Program-made: the position numbers and the translations under genes
In this document: positions 1-6,956 of the stretch, in pieces
Layout: every line of letters starts with the position of its first letter
Numbering within the stretch: position 1 is the first letter of the stretch
Source of the DNA: Pseudomonadota bacterium
GTDB taxonomy: Bacteria > Pseudomonadota > Gammaproteobacteria > Pseudomonadales > Cellvibrionaceae
Length of the DNA: 11,420 nt
Direction: 5' to 3'
Assembly (NCBI GenBank): GCA_023416875.1
Contig: JAEZGT010000300.1
Span: 1-11,420 of the forward strand
Notes under the pieces: generated by a model
Database searches by the model: none
Told to the model about the DNA's origin: nothing
Seen by the model: only the letters and a program-made list of their open reading frames with translations

Positions 1-647
1 GTTTGATCTTGAGTCTGACTTAGTGTGATCGCGGCAATACCCATAAAAACGCTGGTGACTATCACAATAACGGCGCGGATTTGGAAAAAGCCGGGGTTCA
101 GCTCCGGCTGTACCAGGCTCTGAGAAAAAAAGTAGACGTCGTAAATAAAGATGGCAGCGAGATTCAAGCACAGCAGCTTCAGCAGACGAACCGACAGCAC
201 ATTGCGATAGAGCTGCTCGACATTAAGCAGGGCAACAATTGCGAAAACGATGCCTTGCAAAACCAGCACAATCTTGGCCTCAAGCCAGGATGGTTCCAGC
301 AGCACATAGAAGCCGTCGACTAGTAACATGGCGACACAAAAGCCATACACACCGAAGGTGTAGCTGCGCGGCAGACAGTTTTGGCAGTAGTGGCGGACGG
401 TTTGGGTGGTAGCTAATATCCAGGCGGCGAAATGGGCGGCTTCCACCAGCATCAGGTGGCCCAGAGAAAAGTTCATGGACTCGCTTAAGCCGATATTAAG
501 AAGCCAGACGGTCTGCATAGCGCAGGCGGCAACAAATGACCAGTGCATGGTTTTGCGCCGAATTTGGCTGAGGAAAATGCCGGTCAGGATGAATGAGAGG
601 ATGCTAGCGCTGATAAAGGCGACTTGCGTAACGCTGTCAATTTCCAT
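1..647 (-). CDS. prsK: XrtA/PEP-CTERM-system sensor histidine kinase PrsK, N-terminal part (cut by window edge)
   Basis: The 215 residues visible are the amino-terminal membrane domain; the reading frame is open to the window edge, so the GAF and histidine-kinase domains expected in this family lie outside. The segment is very hydrophobic, with about seven or eight candidate membrane helices starting at residue 8. It carries the family-like patches VEQLYRN (about residues 142-148) and IFIYDVYFFSQSLV, followed by an IRAV helix, which I recognise from PrsK proteins. PrsK is the inner-membrane partner of the sigma54-dependent regulator PrsR and controls exopolysaccharide and PEP-CTERM protein genes in exosortase-containing bacteria. 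The ATG at 645-647 has AGGA six bases upstream. The gene lies 251 bases downstream of the DUF1631 gene on the same strand. The assignment rests on remembered family resemblance of the membrane domain only; another multi-helix sensor kinase is the alternative. Confidence 0.72.
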   Translation of the reverse strand, partial: MEIDSVTQVAFISASILSFILTGIFLSQIRRKTMHWSFVAACAMQTVWLLNIGLSESMNFSLGHLMLVEAAHFAAWILATTQTVRHYCQNCLPRSYTFGVYGFCVAMLLVDGFYVLLEPSWLEAKIVLVLQGIVFAIVALLNVEQLYRNVLSVRLLKLLCLNLAAIFIYDVYFFSQSLVQPELNPGFFQIRAVIVIVTSVFMGIAAITLSQTQDQ

Positions 648-898
648 GGCGGTTCCTGTGGCAAGCACGCCTCCTGTGCCCAACTACGACCGCGTGTGCG
701 GGTTGAACTCGGATCTGCGGCAGTGGCCACCGCCGGGAAGAATCCCGAGGAACCGACGGTTGGCGTAGGAAACTCGCGCGGACCTGCTGTCGCTGGTGCT
801 GTGTTGTTATTGCGATGTGCTGATCAAAGGCCGGCTCTTAAGGAGCCGGCGAGAGCGCCGCGATTGTAGCAGGAAGTGATCGGGCTTAGGGAGGGCGC
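648..898. other. Gap between the DUF1631 gene and prsK
   Basis: These 251 bases hold no supported gene. They contain the GC-rich hairpin at 830-850, part of a second hairpin at 891-913, and a smaller hairpin at 734-747 (CGGGA/TCCCG, loop AGAA). Close to the prsK start, read on the minus strand, an approximate direct repeat puts two SD-like stretches in a row (GCACAGGAGG, then GCCACAGGAA); the second has the right spacing for the ATG at 647. I found no convincing sigma70 -35/-10 pair for prsK, so its promoter is unresolved. Confidence 0.6.
830..850 (-). terminator. Candidate terminator hairpin after the DUF1631 gene
   Basis: An 8-bp perfect GC-rich stem, GCCGGCTC (830-837) against GAGCCGGC (843-850), closes a 5-nt loop. 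Read on the minus strand it follows the DUF1631 stop codon by about 50 bases and is followed by CTTTGATC, which is only a short U tract. It is the best candidate end of the DUF1631 transcript, but the weak U tract leaves room for partial read-through into prsK. Confidence 0.45.
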
Positions 899-913
899 TC
901 AGGGAGCGCCCTC
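891..913. repeat. 10-bp inverted repeat overlapping the DUF1631 stop codon
   Basis: GAGGGCGCTC (891-900) and GAGCGCCCTC (904-913) pair perfectly around the 3-nt spacer AGG. The structure spans the last codons and the TGA stop (899-901) of the DUF1631 gene. No T run follows on either strand, so it looks like a 3'-end stabilising or pausing hairpin rather than a classical terminator. Confidence 0.5.
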
Positions 914-3184
914 ATTGGTGAGATTGTTCACTACTTTGCCCATGATCCGGTCGAAAAAGGCGCGGGTGTCTACCTGACGAGCCCGGTTAAATTGCATGTC
1001 ATAAGCAAATTGTTTGCGGGTCTTTTCCAGAGCTTTAAAGCCTAGGCGGTTGACGAAAATGTAGGTGTCAGCGTCGATTTTAGATGCCAGCTTGCACCGC
1101 ACATTCTTACCGGAATCCTCGTCAAAGTACTCCAGCCAAGTTCCCTCCGGCATATTTTTGGCCATTTCATAGAAGCCGGTGGACAGCTCCTCATACCTGG
1201 CTTGCTGTCTCTCTACTGCGGTCATCTCTTCCCAGGTTTTGGGTGCGTTTTCACCTTTGCCGAGAGCTTCTTTTTGCTCGCTATTGAGTGGCGCCACGGT
1301 TTCCTGGATCTGCGGTGCTGTGGGTGCGACGCGCAGCGCGTCTTCAAGAGCCGCTACCTTCGCTTTGCGTGCATCGCGGTTATCGATGGCGACTTCCAGT
1401 CCGCGCTCTATACGATCCAGCAACTCCGGCAGCAGGCGCTCCCTGCGTTGCAGGGAGCGGGCATCTTCGTGTTCCTGACTGATCCAGATCAGGTCGGAAA
1501 CTGTCTGCTCATTGGATATCCACTCGCTACTATCCGCTCCTTGCTTTAAGTGGGTGATAACCATCACCTGTAGCCAGTGTGTTGTGAGAAAGCCGCGTAC
1601 AAATTCCGGTAGATCCACTGCTTTGAGCTTCTGGTACAGGGATGTCTGCGCGGCCATGCGTGCCTGTTTGATCCGCGATTTGCCCGCTTCAGTCTGTGTG
1701 GTGCGCTGCTCGACTACGGAAGATTTGCGGCTCTCTTTTTCTACCACGCCGTCGAGTTCCCCATCGAGTTCGCTAAAAATCCGGTCGTCAGTTTTGTACT
1801 GACGATTGAGGATTTGCACTATTTCGACCATCTTGCGATAGATGGGGTCGCGATCCAGCGGTTTCGTGGTATCGAACGCTATGCCTATTCGGGTGATGCT
1901 GTTGATCAGGAGGCGCGCGGGGTGTTCTGGGTTGCTGAAGAAACTGCGGTCACGCAGTGCAACTTTCAGGATCGGTATCTGCAGGCGGCAGATCAGCGAC
2001 TGGATCTCGAGAGGCAGTGCATCGTCGGCAAGGATTTGATCAAAAAACATGGCCACCAGATTGATGACGTTTTCTTCGTTTTGATCCAGCGCCTGTGGTT
2101 GGGTAGGGTCATTTTGCTTCAGAACCTGGGTCACAGCGTCAGCCACTATATTGCGCGGGGCGCCCGTGGCGAGCATCTGGTCATACGCTGGTTGAGATTG
2201 GGTCAGCAAGCTCGTCAATTCAGGGGCCGGCATTACTGGACCGGGATTGGTGGTATAGATGTAGCAGTTAAACTGCGGTGTAGCTCCTCCGGTGACGCTT
2301 CCTACCGTACCAGCCGGAGAGCCTACAAAGGCGAAGTTGCGCGCGGCCGCCATAAGCATGCTAAGAGCGTCGTAACCCATGCGAAACTCCGGCATGGGTG
2401 CGAATGCAGGGTTGGCTTCCATCGAAGCGGCGCTGGCGGTGCTGGGCACGGGGGCGGCCCCGCCGTGGACAACTTTATTGTCGAGATTTTTAGGAACCTT
2501 CGGCAGTATGCCGGCATCCATTAGAATCTGATTGGCGTCGGCATACACATGGCCGAGCTGCTTCAGAACATGTTTTTCAAACAGTTTGTAGAGAATCAGT
2601 TTGGCTTTGATATTGATTTCCAGGGTGGTCTGACAGGACTCAATAAAAGCCTTGGTCAGCGAACCGGGATCGAGGGGATTGTTGTCTTCCTTGATTTCGA
2701 TCTGCAGAAGCAGGTGATCCAGGCGCATGCCGAGTTCGTAAAGTTCCTCGCGATAGATATCCCGGGTGCGGCTGACCATGTTGCTGCGCGCCAGATCCAC
2801 CTCGAGATCGTCGCCCTCCACAATCGCCAGTTTGGTGTCCTGCTCGCGCGCTCCTACTTCGAAACCCCCTTGATTATTGGCATCGATAAGATCGCTGAAG
2901 TTCTGGCTGGTCGTGCGTAAAAATCGATTGGCGATACCTTCGCGACGCACGCGGATTTCACGCATGGCCTCAAAGTAGAGATTTTGCTCGTTGTTACTGG
3001 ATGCTCGTCTTGAAAGGTCGTAAAACAGGTCGTCGGTGGCGGAAAACAGGTGCGCCAATAGTTGTTCGCAATGAGTGAGAGTGTTCTTTTGGATATGGGC
3101 CAAAAGGCGCGGCGGCTGGATAGGCTCGCGACCGCGCTGATTGATCAATTCCAAATGGCCCGGCTTTAAAGGTTTGCGTGACAT
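899..3184 (-). CDS. DUF1631 family protein of unknown function
   Basis: A 761-residue, predominantly helical, charged protein without signal peptide or membrane segments, hence probably cytoplasmic. I recognise the DUF1631 family from overall length and from the small C-terminal module (about residues 681-750), which begins GTWLEYF, has KCxL-like beta strands with YIFVNRLGFKALEK, and ends with an FFDRIM helix. This module resembles the small beta-rich modules of PilZ-like proteins; that comparison is inference. The helical N-terminal half (to about 240) is followed by an Ala/Pro-rich linker (PVPSTASAASMEANPAFAPMP) and a Gly-rich stretch (SPAGTVGSVTGG near 290-305), suggesting two folded lobes joined by flexible segments. 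A charged helical, possibly coiled-coil, region precedes the C-terminal module. No catalytic motif is visible. The ATG at 3182-3184 has only a weak ribosome-binding site. It has its own promoter (3260-3287) and is followed by prsK on the same strand. The function is unknown. Confidence 0.85.
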   Translation of the reverse strand: MSRKPLKPGHLELINQRGREPIQPPRLLAHIQKNTLTHCEQLLAHLFSATDDLFYDLSRRASSNNEQNLYFEAMREIRVRREGIANRFLRTTSQNFSDLIDANNQGGFEVGAREQDTKLAIVEGDDLEVDLARSNMVSRTRDIYREELYELGMRLDHLLLQIEIKEDNNPLDPGSLTKAFIESCQTTLEINIKAKLILYKLFEKHVLKQLGHVYADANQILMDAGILPKVPKNLDNKVVHGGAAPVPSTASAASMEANPAFAPMPEFRMGYDALSMLMAAARNFAFVGSPAGTVGSVTGGATPQFNCYIYTTNPGPVMPAPELTSLLTQSQPAYDQMLATGAPRNIVADAVTQVLKQNDPTQPQALDQNEENVINLVAMFFDQILADDALPLEIQSLICRLQIPILKVALRDRSFFSNPEHPARLLINSITRIGIAFDTTKPLDRDPIYRKMVEIVQILNRQYKTDDRIFSELDGELDGVVEKESRKSSVVEQRTTQTEAGKSRIKQARMAAQTSLYQKLKAVDLPEFVRGFLTTHWLQVMVITHLKQGADSSEWISNEQTVSDLIWISQEHEDARSLQRRERLLPELLDRIERGLEVAIDNRDARKAKVAALEDALRVAPTAPQIQETVAPLNSEQKEALGKGENAPKTWEEMTAVERQQARYEELSTGFYEMAKNMPEGTWLEYFDEDSGKNVRCKLASKIDADTYIFVNRLGFKALEKTRKQFAYDMQFNRARQVDTRAFFDRIMGKVVNNLTNEGAP

Positions 3185-3259
3185 ATGTCGCTCTAACTCA
3201 TGAAATGGGCGCTCAACCTTGAGCAGCAGAAACCATTTAAAAACAACGGTTTTTGCGGA

Positions 3260-3287
3260 TATATATCCCGGCTGATTTACGTGTCAA
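3260..3287 (-). promoter_or_regulatory. Sigma70 promoter of the DUF1631 gene
   Basis: On the minus strand a perfect -35 box TTGACA (3282-3287) is followed after 16 bases by TATATA (3260-3265); an 18-base spacing to TATATC is also possible. Transcription would start near 3253, giving a leader of about 68 nt. The -10 lies inside the palindrome GGATATATATCC (3257-3268), which might be just sequence composition or an operator. Confidence 0.6.
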
Positions 3288-3568
3288 AAGATTGAGCAAA
3301 TTGTATTCCAATTACCGAGGACAATGTGTCCTGCCCCAGTGCCGCAGATGCCGATGCAAGAGAAGATAAACCTTAATATGTGCTGCATGTCCTTTTAAGC
3401 GGCGGAATTACGGCTCATTTTTATTTATCAGTTAACACATCCTTGTCGTTGCCAACCGCCACGCATCATAAGTCAGTGTAGCCAATGACGGGAATGATCG
3501 CGATTTTGGTGCATTAACTGAGTGAGGGGCAGAGTCTTTGTAAAGTACTTCGACAAACGTTGATCCGC

Positions 3569-3596
3569 TTTGCTGCCGCTTGGGTTGCCGTATAAT
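3569..3596 (+). promoter_or_regulatory. Sigma70 promoter of trpGDC
   Basis: A perfect -10 hexamer TATAAT at 3591-3596 is preceded at 16 bases by TTTGCT (3569-3574), a weak -35. The expected start near 3603 leaves a leader of only about 20 nt before the trpG ATG at 3623, too short for a leader peptide and attenuator. Confidence 0.6.
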
Positions 3597-3622
3597 GCCT
3601 GATTTTTCGGCTGAACCAAACC

Positions 3623-4219
3623 ATGCTGCTGATGGTGGATAACTACGATTCCTTCACCTACAACATAGTCCGCTATCTAGTGGAGCTGGGTGAGAACGTG
3701 GAGGTTCGGCGCAATGATGAATTGGATGTGGATGTTATCCGGAAGCTGGCGCCGAGTCGTATAGTCATTTCGCCGGGCCCCTGTACGCCGGCCGAAGCCG
3801 GGGTCAGCGTGCCGTTGATCCGTGAATTCGCTGCTTTTGTGCCGGTGCTTGGTATTTGCCTAGGGCACCAATGCATCGCCACCGCTTTCGGTGGGAAAGT
3901 GGTGCGTGCACGGCGGGTGATGCATGGCAAAACCTCGATGATTGAGCATGTCGGCGCCGGTCTTTTCCGCGGACTGCCGAGCCCCTATAAGGTTGCACGC
4001 TATCATTCGCTGGTGGCGGATCCTGCTTCTTTGTCGACCGAACTGACGGTTACAGCGTGGGTGCAGGGCACCCAAAAAGATAGCATTGAAATCATGGGCG
4101 TACAGCATCGGCATTGGCCTCTTTGTGGTGTGCAGTTCCATCCAGAGTCGATCATGAGCGAGCACGGTCACGCGCTCCTGAAAAATTTTTTGAAAATTCC
4201 GGAGGCTACATGGAATTAA
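3623..4219 (+). CDS. trpG: Anthranilate synthase component II (glutamine amidotransferase)
   Basis: A 198-residue class I glutamine amidotransferase that releases ammonia from glutamine for the TrpE subunit to aminate chorismate, the first committed step of tryptophan synthesis in the cytoplasm. The family N-terminus MLLMVDNYDSFTYN fixes the start at 3623. Other motifs are SPGPCTP (50-56), the nucleophile elbow GICLGHQ with Cys79, and the GVQFHPES block with His173 and Glu175 completing the triad. Length is typical for a stand-alone TrpG. No trpE lies next to it; as in pseudomonads, trpE is presumably elsewhere. The same family also serves folate synthesis (PabA), but linkage to trpD and trpC favours TrpG or a shared subunit. 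The gene has no visible Shine-Dalgarno and a very short leader. Its last ten bases overlap the start of trpD. Confidence 0.95.
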   Translation: MLLMVDNYDSFTYNIVRYLVELGENVEVRRNDELDVDVIRKLAPSRIVISPGPCTPAEAGVSVPLIREFAAFVPVLGICLGHQCIATAFGGKVVRARRVMHGKTSMIEHVGAGLFRGLPSPYKVARYHSLVADPASLSTELTVTAWVQGTQKDSIEIMGVQHRHWPLCGVQFHPESIMSEHGHALLKNFLKIPEATWN

Positions 4220-5247
4220 AAGAAGCGCTTGCTCTAGTGGTTGAGCGGCGGGACCTGGATCATGCGCAGATGACCGATGTCATGAACCAGATTATGACGG
4301 GTGTTGCCACTCCCGCCCAGGTCGGCGGGTTTTTGGTGGGATTGCGTATGAAGGGCGAGACTGTGGAGGAGATTGCCGCCGCAGCTCAGGTCATGCGCGA
4401 CCTGGCGACCAAGGTGGCGGTCAGGTTCGACAATCTGGTGGATACCTGCGGTACCGGCGGCGATGGCTCCCGGTTGTTTAATGTTTCCACGGCGTCCGCG
4501 CTGGTTGTCGCCGCTGCTGGCGGGCGCGTGGCAAAGCACGGCAATCGTTCGGTTACCAGCACCACCGGCAGCGCCGATGTGTTGGAGGCTGCGGGAGTTA
4601 ACTTGAACCTGTCTCCGGAGCAAGTGGCCCGCTGCATTGAGGAGCTGGGGGTGGGATTTATGTTTGCGCCGGCGCATCACGGGGCGATGAAACATGCCGT
4701 GGCTCCGCGCCGGGAGCTGGGTCTGCGCACCATTTTTAATATGCTCGGCCCTTTGACTAATCCGGCGGGTGCCAAGCGGCAGGTGGTCGGGGTTTTTGAT
4801 ACGAGACTTTGCCGCGTTTTTGTCGACGTACTAGCGCGTCTGGGCAGTCAGCATGTGATTGCGCTGCGCTCGCAGGACGGTCTGGATGAAATTTCCCTGG
4901 CGGCGCCCACCCATATCGCCGAACTACGCAGCGGCGAGATCCGCGAATACACCATTGAGCCGTCTCAATTTGGCATTGACTCTACTTCTCTGGATGGCCT
5001 GCAGGTGACTTCTGCTGAAGAATCCCTGCGTTTGATTCGGGATGCTTTAGGCAAGCGCGAGACACCGGCGGGAGTTAAAGCGGCCGATATGATCGCCTTG
5101 AATGCCGGAGCCGCGATTTATGTCGCCGGCTTGGCGCGGGATCTCCCAATGGCAGTGGCCATGGCGGAGGACATCATTGCTGCGGGGCTGGCGGCAGAAA
5201 AACTGAAAGAGCTGGCTGAGTTGAGTCAGTGTTTCGTTCCCGCGTGA
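4210..5247 (+). CDS. trpD: Anthranilate phosphoribosyltransferase
   Basis: A 345-residue enzyme that transfers phosphoribosyl from PRPP to anthranilate, the second step of tryptophan synthesis. It shows the alpha-helical N-terminal domain, the PRPP loop DTCGTGGDGS (78-87), NVSTASA (91-97), KHGNRSVTS (109-117), GSADVLEAAG (120-129), RELGLRTIFNMLGPLTNP (168-185) and the acidic pair in GLDEIS (224-229), which binds the magnesium-PRPP complex in this family. All expected motifs are intact and length is normal. The ATG at 4210 is preceded by a strong GGAGG at 4200-4204 that lies inside trpG, and it overlaps the trpG stop by ten bases in another frame, so translation is probably coupled. An upstream in-frame ATG at 4114 is ignored because it adds 32 residues with no family match. 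Confidence 0.97.
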   Translation: MELKEALALVVERRDLDHAQMTDVMNQIMTGVATPAQVGGFLVGLRMKGETVEEIAAAAQVMRDLATKVAVRFDNLVDTCGTGGDGSRLFNVSTASALVVAAAGGRVAKHGNRSVTSTTGSADVLEAAGVNLNLSPEQVARCIEELGVGFMFAPAHHGAMKHAVAPRRELGLRTIFNMLGPLTNPAGAKRQVVGVFDTRLCRVFVDVLARLGSQHVIALRSQDGLDEISLAAPTHIAELRSGEIREYTIEPSQFGIDSTSLDGLQVTSAEESLRLIRDALGKRETPAGVKAADMIALNAGAAIYVAGLARDLPMAVAMAEDIIAAGLAAEKLKELAELSQCFVPA

Positions 5248-5279
5248 CGGGAAGATGAGCATTCAAATAAGGCGGAATC

Positions 5280-6095
5280 GTGACAGATACACCAACCATC
5301 CTGCGCAAAATTATCGTGCGTAAACATGAAGAGATCGCAGACCGGCAACGGCTGCGCTCCACCGAGGATTTGCGCGCACAAACTGCTGAGGTGCCGCCCG
5401 CGCGTGGCTTTGTTCGGGCTCTAGCAGAGCGCATTGAGAAGGGCCAGCCCGCAGTGATCGCCGAAATTAAAAAGGCGTCGCCGAGCAAAGGCGTCATCCG
5501 TGAAGATTTTGATCCCGTGGCGATTGCGCGCAGCTATGAAGCTGCCGGAGCAGCGTGTTTGTCGGTGTTGACTGACGTGGATTTTTTTCAAGGGGCGGAC
5601 GCATATCTGCAGCAGGCACGGGATGCGACCCGCTTGCCAGTGATCCGCAAAGATTTTCTCGTCGATCCTTATCAGGTTTTGGAGGCCAGGGCTCTGGGCG
5701 CCGACTGTATTTTGTTAATTGTTGCCGCCTTGCAGCCGGCACAATTGCGCGAACTCAATCAATTGGCGCTCGAGCTGGGTATGGATGTGTTGGTAGAGGT
5801 GCACGATCGCGCCGAATTGGATCTCGCCTTGGAGCTGCCTAACCGTCTGATCGGCATCAACAACCGCAATCTGCATACCTTCGACGTAACACTACAGACT
5901 ACCTTTGATTTGCTGCCGATTATTCCCAATGACCGTCTTGTCATTACTGAAAGCGGCATTTTGACTCGCGCCGATGTAGCCGTCATGCGCGAGCGCAATG
6001 TGCATGGATTTCTGGTGGGCGAGTCTTTTATGCGGGCGCCGGAGCCCGGCGAAAAGTTGGCGGAGTTGTTTGATCTGCCGTGTTCCCGGTCGTAA
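5280..6095 (+). CDS. trpC: Indole-3-glycerol phosphate synthase
   Basis: A 271-residue TIM-barrel enzyme that cyclises and decarboxylates carboxyphenylamino-deoxyribulose phosphate to indole-3-glycerol phosphate. It is the stand-alone form, without the fused TrpF domain of enteric bacteria. Family motifs: AEIKKASPSKG (61-71; Glu62 and Lys64 match the catalytic pair), LPVIRKDFL with Lys124, LVEVHD with Glu173, IGINNRNL (Asn194-Asn195) and VITESGI with Glu224, followed by the phosphate-binding GFLVGES (243-249). The GTG start at 5280 has AAGGCGG a few bases upstream and gives the family N-terminus with ILRKI. It lies 32 bases after trpD and is the last gene of the operon, with a terminator six bases after its stop. 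Confidence 0.97.
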   Translation: MTDTPTILRKIIVRKHEEIADRQRLRSTEDLRAQTAEVPPARGFVRALAERIEKGQPAVIAEIKKASPSKGVIREDFDPVAIARSYEAAGAACLSVLTDVDFFQGADAYLQQARDATRLPVIRKDFLVDPYQVLEARALGADCILLIVAALQPAQLRELNQLALELGMDVLVEVHDRAELDLALELPNRLIGINNRNLHTFDVTLQTTFDLLPIIPNDRLVITESGILTRADVAVMRERNVHGFLVGESFMRAPEPGEKLAELFDLPCSRS

Positions 6096-6100
6096 AGACA

Positions 6101-6144
6101 CTGAAAACAAAAAGCCCCGGTATACCGGGGCTTTTTGTTTTCAG
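6101..6144. terminator. Bidirectional terminator shared by trpGDC and vfr
   Basis: Two perfectly complementary 20-base arms, CTGAAAACAAAAAGCCCCGG (6101-6120) and its reverse complement (6125-6144), flank TATA, so all 44 bases form a perfect palindrome. In each direction the GC-rich core AGCCCCGG/CCGGGGCT is followed by CTTTTTGTTTTC, a good U tract. It lies six bases after the trpC stop and eleven bases after the vfr stop (minus strand), so it can end both converging transcripts. Confidence 0.93.
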
Positions 6145-6154
6145 GGAAAAGCGG

Positions 6155-6790
6155 TTAACGTGTGCCGTACACCACCATGGTTTTGCCTTTCACGGATACC
6201 AAGCCCTGATCTTCCAGGGTTTTCAACACCCGGCCGCCCATCTCCCGCGAGCAACCAACGATGCGTCCAATCTCTTGGCGAGTAATCTTGATCTGCATGC
6301 CGTCCGGGTGGGTCATGGCATCGGGCTCTTTGCACAAATCCAGCAGAGTGCGGGCTACGCGGCCGGTCACATCAAGAAATGCGAGGTCGCCCACCTTGCG
6401 GGTCGTGGCACGCAGGCGACGAGCCATTTGTGAGCCGAGGGCATAGAGAAATTCGGGGTGATCTTCTGATAATTCCTGGAATTTGGCGTAGCTGATTTCC
6501 GCAATTTCACACTCGGATTTCGCTCGCACCCAGGCGCTGCGGTTGTCCTTTTCATCGAACAGACCCATCTCGCCGAAGAAGTCGCCATCATTCAAGTAAG
6601 CGACAATCATTTCGCGACCTTCTTCATCTTCGATCAGAACGGTTACGGAACCTTTGATGATGTAGTAAAGCGAGTCGCTCTTATCGCCGGCGTAGATGAG
6701 CGTACTTTTGGCGGGATACCGTCTGCGATGACAGTGGCTGAGGAAACTTTCTAAATTCTTGACATGAGGTGATAGAGTCACGGAAACCAA
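6155..6790 (-). CDS. vfr: cAMP receptor protein of the Vfr/CRP type
   Basis: A 211-residue cyclic-AMP-dependent transcription factor very similar throughout to Pseudomonas Vfr and E. coli CRP. The N-terminal beta-roll includes CHRRRYPAKST (20-30), FGEMGLF (72-78) and RSAWVRA (84-90), which hold the cAMP phosphate and ribose contacts; Thr129-Thr130 and the long dimer helix KVGDLAFLDVTGRVA follow. The C-terminal winged helix-turn-helix contains ITRQEIGRIVGCSRE, so the base-contacting Arg182, Glu183 and Arg187 are present. Residue 185 is Gly (codon 6236-6238, GGC), where Vfr and CRP have Val, as I recall them. The start is TTG at 6788-6790, supported by CGAGGA about eight bases upstream and by exact N-terminal alignment with Vfr; no in-frame ATG fits. 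Members control virulence, motility, secretion or carbon use. It converges on trpC and diverges from the OsmC gene. Confidence 0.95.
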   Translation of the reverse strand: MVSVTLSPHVKNLESFLSHCHRRRYPAKSTLIYAGDKSDSLYYIIKGSVTVLIEDEEGREMIVAYLNDGDFFGEMGLFDEKDNRSAWVRAKSECEIAEISYAKFQELSEDHPEFLYALGSQMARRLRATTRKVGDLAFLDVTGRVARTLLDLCKEPDAMTHPDGMQIKITRQEIGRIVGCSREMGGRVLKTLEDQGLVSVKGKTMVVYGTR

Positions 6791-6908
6791 GATCGCAATC
6801 CTCGATTTTTATAAAGTTTGGTGTAGTTGTTGTTATGCGGCCCTTCGAGTACCCCCTGAGCTGGACACGGCAGTATAACGTGCCCGCAGTCAAAATCGAA
6901 ACCACAGT

Positions 6909-6956
6909 CGCACCCGTTCTCAGTATAGACGTGATATTGCGCAACGAACGGGTGCG
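6909..6956. repeat. 11-bp perfect inverted repeat flanking a putative vfr -10 box
   Basis: CGCACCCGTTC (6909-6919) and GAACGGGTGCG (6946-6956) are exact reverse complements separated by 26 bases; arm centres are 37 bp apart. The spacer contains TATACT on the minus strand (6922-6927). The repeat may be a pair of half-sites for a dimeric regulator or may extrude as a hairpin; no T run follows, so it is not a terminator. Confidence 0.65.
6922..6927 (-). promoter_or_regulatory. Candidate -10 box of a vfr promoter
   Basis: TATACT on the minus strand, five of six bases matching TATAAT. At 16-18 bases upstream no good -35 box is present (CGTTCG at 17), as is common at activator-dependent promoters. 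A transcript from here would have a leader of roughly 125 nt before the TTG start of vfr. Confidence 0.35.

Larger units (their letters stand above)
3185..3622. other. Divergent intergenic region between the DUF1631 gene and trpG
   Basis: This 438-base, AT-richer region holds promoters for both flanking genes and no supported gene. Visible structure: a perfect 12-bp palindrome GGATATATATCC at 3257-3268 over the DUF1631 -10; AATTG/CAATT at 3299-3313; AGGACA/TGTCCT around ATG at 3318-3332, operator-like; and an imperfect palindrome TTTGT...ACAAA with central AAGTACTT at 3537-3557, about 12 bases upstream of the trpG -35. A 24-codon reading frame at 3324-3398 (five Met, three Cys) has its SD too close to its ATG and is not called. 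No tryptophan-rich leader peptide was found. Roughly 3340-3530 shows nothing I can name. Confidence 0.6.

Noticed and set aside
655..680. Sigma54-like GG-N10-GC spacing just upstream of prsK, tempting because PrsR systems use sigma54
   Set aside because: Only the GG and TTGC cores fit; the rest of the -24 element mismatches, and the position overlaps the ribosome-binding region.
406..869. Plus-strand frames across the prsK start and upstream gap
   Set aside because: Antisense to the hydrophobic PrsK coding sequence or over the GC-rich gap; no ribosome-binding site and no family resemblance.
1814..2524. 236-codon plus-strand reading frame
   Set aside because: Antisense to the DUF1631 gene, low-complexity composition, no recognisable domain; a shadow frame.
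3324..3398. 24-codon frame rich in Met and Cys in the trpG upstream region, a possible leader peptide
   Set aside because: No tryptophan codons, SD only about three bases from the ATG, and it lies well upstream of the likely trpG promoter.
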